A stretch of 64,000 nt of DNA, taken from the NCBI RefSeq assembly GCF_963675165.1, contig NC_087389.1, positions 964,001-1,028,000 of the forward strand, read 5' to 3'. Of this stretch, positions 61,101-64,000 are shown in pieces (positions within the stretch are counted from its first letter, which is position 1; the number at the start of each line of letters is the position of its first letter). The notes beneath the pieces were generated by a model. That model had not been told where the DNA came from, searched no databases, and was given only the letters and a program-made list of their open reading frames with translations. A program made the position numbers and the translations under genes. This DNA is from Halichondria panicea. Taxonomy: Eukaryota > Porifera > Demospongiae > Suberitida > Halichondriidae.

Positions 61101-64000
61101 AAAGGCATCATCCCGAGCTACGTGTTCACTGCATACATTTTGTATGCTTTATTTGTACATAAATTGTACTATAGCCAGACAATTGCTATGCAAATTTTCT
61201 AGAATAAGAACTGAAAAGTTGTACCTCACTCTCTAAAACAATTACGACATACTTGTCAGTGTCAGTGCATTCCTCCCGTGCAGTGAGGCCAATCCTGATC
61301 GATACACTCCATGGAAACACAGTGACCTGGTTCTCAGCTACAAGAGCAGTGAGGGGAAGCCCTATGAATTATTCAGTGACTGGCAATTCATGTATCCTTC
61401 TCACACACACTATTCTTTATATGGATAGTATCTCTTGCATATAATGTCTATACATACAGCCATGTTTTTTCCTTGACTGTGTTCTAGTTTTTCCACAGCC
61501 CTGTACCAGATATGGATCAAGGAGAATGGAATGGAGACGCCTATCCATGTGGAGGTAATGTGTCGAGGGAAGGAGGAGGACCTGAGGGTCATTCATCGGA
61601 TCAGCAACCTCGTGGGGGTGCTTCTGGACGAGCAGGTCAAGTCCCTCACTGGTGTCGATGTGGGCTCTCTCAGGAAGGTCTCCAGTTCAGACAGGAAGGA
61701 GGCACAGTGGTCCCGCCGTACTCTACACGAGTGAGTGTACTTGAATTACCTTTGAATTACGCTATAGAGTATCTAATTTACAAAAAATTCGTATTCCATA
61801 CCTCGTCAAAAGCTTGTCAAAAATCGGCCACAAACACTCTTAGAATTTGTAGCTGCTGTGTTTGTATGGGCATACAGTGAATTAATCCATCCACGGTTTA
61901 GGTGTGTGTAGTGTTGAAAGGCCTTGCATGTCATCGTACATGATTGTACTAATGGACTAACATGGTTATAGTTTATTCCCCTGCTTGTTGGAATCTGAAA
62001 GTTTAATGATTTACAATAATCTGATAATAACATACATGTGCATCCCTACTAAAGTACGCCAGCAACAGAAGAGGCAATGTTTACATTTAGCAAGTAGTGA
62101 CTACCAAAAGATAGCAGTCATGGTTTTGTAAACAGTTGCTTGTATTAAATGCATAAGCATATGATGAGCATGTGTCATACGATAGCTTGCTATTCAAACT
62201 GCCTCCCACAAGTTGTCATTGTGTGTTTGTGTGTTATGGTTTACTAATGTGTTATCACTGGTCACATTGTCAGTAGCAACCACTTGCTTCTCCCTTATCC
62301 ACCACCTATAATATGTGACTTCACCCTTATCCTCCACCTACTATGTGACTTCACCCTTATCCTCCACTATGTGACTTCACCCTTATCCTCCACCCATGCA
62401 GCTATGTTACCAGTGTGACTAAGAGTAGAAACACAGAGGAGTACTCTCTCTCAATGGAGCTGGTCTCTGCCAGCACATCCACCATCTTGGCTCTCAAGAT
62501 ACCCATAGACAGCAAGATACAGATTGTTTTCCATTACAAACAATGTTTCTCCCTCGTGAAGCAAATCAAAGGTCAGCTAGTGGTTGGTTGTATAAATTGT
62601 GTAGTTTTGGAAATTCTCATGTCAAATTTCACAAGTTGTTTGCTCTCACATGCACACCCGTAGTCCAAAGAATTGCAGACAGTGTTCTGAGAGAAGTGTT
62701 CCCCTGTATAGTCGCTTGTGGTCTCGTGGAAAACAGGTGTGATAATAATAATACCTTGATAATTGAGTGTGTCCTATAATTATAGCTAGCTGCTATTTCG
62801 TCTCTCGATCATTTGCATAACTTTATTGGTATATTTCCTATACATGGTAGGATTGAGGCGTACACGATGCAGATCAGCGGAGAGAAGAGTTACATCGCCG
62901 GAAACTACGAGTTGATTGCATTCAAGGACATTCGAAGGTGCCCACACCAAATCACAGCTACCTAGAGTTATTCTTTTGTGTATTTTTGACTGCTTGTAAT
63001 AATAATTATATTATATTATGCGGATTTATGTTACTGCCGACTGTCATATCCCCCTCAGGTGTATCACTAAGGCTGAGCCTGTTCATATCTCCATCACTGA
63101 GAAGCCACGCCCAGAGGCAGACCGCCCCTCACATCTCAACGTGAGCCATCATTATGTACCCCTCTGTGACCTCGTAAAATTATCCCCTATGACTGTGTGA
63201 ATAAAATCGGCAGTAATCTAAGATAATTCGTGCATCTATAGTTATATGCTTGAGTATATTAGCTGCTAATGTCTATTCTATAAAGGGCTTCTATAGTGAA
63301 TGCTTGTTATGTACTTACCCAAAAATGTGGATTCAATTACCCCCCCCCCCCTACAGTGGTTGTCCATAGACCCCCTGAGTGGAGTGCCCCCCCTACACAC
63401 GGACATTACACGCACCATTCGACGTGACTCTGAGATTCAGGCACTCTCCATGTGGGACAGAGAGGAAGAGTTCACGTGAGTACCCACCCCACACGATGGT
63501 TGCTCGGTTACACTATCAACCACCAATCTTTGTTATCTGTATCAATTGGCATTTTTACTTGTAGCTATGTATAAGTATGCAAAAGCCTTGACTGTATTAT
63601 AGCTTAGGGTGACCAGGTTCGCACGCTGGTTCGCACGCTTGTTCGTACAGGTCTGCGTACATTTTGTATAACTATGCCAATGTGGGACAAATTGTAAGAA
63701 GCATGCAATGTGTACGACGGTGTTGTTGAGTCAAATACACATGATTGAACGTACATGCACGTCAAATTATTGTGGACATTTTCAGTGCATGAATGATCAT
63801 GAAACTTGATAGAGAAATAATAAGTTGGTCAAATTATATTTCCTCTTTTCATGCAGTTTATCGATAATGGAGGCCACTAATCTGCCCCTAGTGCAGAGCC
63901 GGGTGTTGCAAGCGGTTGTCGAGGCTACTCTATACCATGGAGAGAAACAGCTGTGTCCTACCGTTACCACGACAGCAAAGGTCGTTGACCTCTCCGTCAA
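58175..64000 (+). CDS. Class I phosphoinositide 3-kinase catalytic subunit (p110-like), 5' part, 16 exons, 782 aa in window
   Basis: Exons 58175-58293, 58492-58621, 58778-58834, 59089-59186, 59627-59964, 60132-60611, 60934-60982, 61091-61141, 61284-61391, 61488-61730, 62402-62571, 62664-62736, 62851-62937, 63059-63140, 63357-63475 and 63857-64000 join in phase; the gene continues past the edge. Residues 385-560 look like a p110 adaptor-binding domain and its linker (FEITSVNVIFRGG, ELKGAIAKQL, DLRVIHRISNLVGVLL). A Ras-binding domain follows (TMQISGEKSYIAGNYELIAF, then KDIRRCITKAEPVHISI), then the start of the C2 domain (LSMWDREEEFTLSI, VVEATLYHGEKQLCPTVTTT). The helical and kinase domains would lie beyond 64000. 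About 385 residues precede the adaptor-binding domain: a possibly beta-grasp N-terminal domain (about 40-135) and a Ser/Arg-rich linker. Isoform cannot be decided. Confidence 0.85.
62288..62397. repeat. Short tandem repeat ending at a splice acceptor (PI3K intron)
   Basis: Three to four copies of CTATGTGACTTCACCCTTAT followed by CCTCCAC, period 26-30 bp, ending 4 bp before the acceptor of the exon at 62402; it supplies the pyrimidine tract of that acceptor. Confidence 0.85.

Noticed and set aside
58175-64000. Class II PI3K (which also has a long N-terminus)
   Set aside because: An adaptor-binding-like domain lies before the Ras-binding domain, and the C2 start matches class I p110 more closely; the kinase domain outside the window would settle it.

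Overview
This 64 kb window is nuclear DNA from a metazoan with a compact, gene-dense genome. GT-AG introns of roughly 50-400 bp interrupt almost every gene. There are no bacterial operons, rRNA or CRISPR. Metazoan-type families are present: liprin-alpha, UNC79, class I PI3K p110, PRORP, a PKA RII subunit and histone H2B with a metazoan 3' stem-loop. Gene spacing, short introns, foldback transposons and TRAF-like genes would fit an early-branching invertebrate such as a sponge; that placement is inference, because no rRNA or mitochondrial marker is in view. Fourteen protein-coding genes were modelled by hand. For every model complete in the window, exon phases add up to an open frame from ATG to stop. 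The two edge genes, TTC17 and the PI3K, stay open to the window boundary.

Layout. 1-2398 (-): 5' part of TTC17. 2738-6870 (+): KIF6-type kinesin. 6997-9205 (+): PRORP, the protein-only mitochondrial RNase P nuclease. 9365-12091 (+): astacin-like zinc metallopeptidase with a PPC-like C-terminal domain. 12100-12720: short tandem repeats and a long hairpin. 12719-22600 (-): liprin-alpha, 24 coding exons plus untranslated 5' exons. 22917-26453 (+): RNF38/RNF44-type RING-H2 ligase. 26680-27738 (-): intronless MATH protein. 28193-29368 (-): RING plus TRAF zinc-finger protein with a C-terminal membrane anchor. 29664-30035 (+): histone H2B. 30202-44100 (-): UNC79, 42 exons. 44225-45129 (+): RRP15. 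45299-46306 (-): myotrophin. 46616-48887 (-): PKA type II regulatory subunit. 49208-57641 (-): UPF2, 26 exons. 58175-64000+ (+): class I PI3K catalytic subunit with a long N-terminal extension, cut by the window edge.

How they relate. Most are unrelated housekeeping genes: NMD, ribosome biogenesis, mitochondrial tRNA processing, chromatin. There is a signalling component (PKA-R, PI3K, TRAF-like) and two genes best known from neurons (liprin-alpha and UNC79). Several neighbours are head-to-head with gaps of 124-340 bp, suggesting shared promoters. Introns carry several small non-autonomous inverted-repeat elements (MITEs), one family present three times, plus CA/GT microsatellites placed right beside splice sites.
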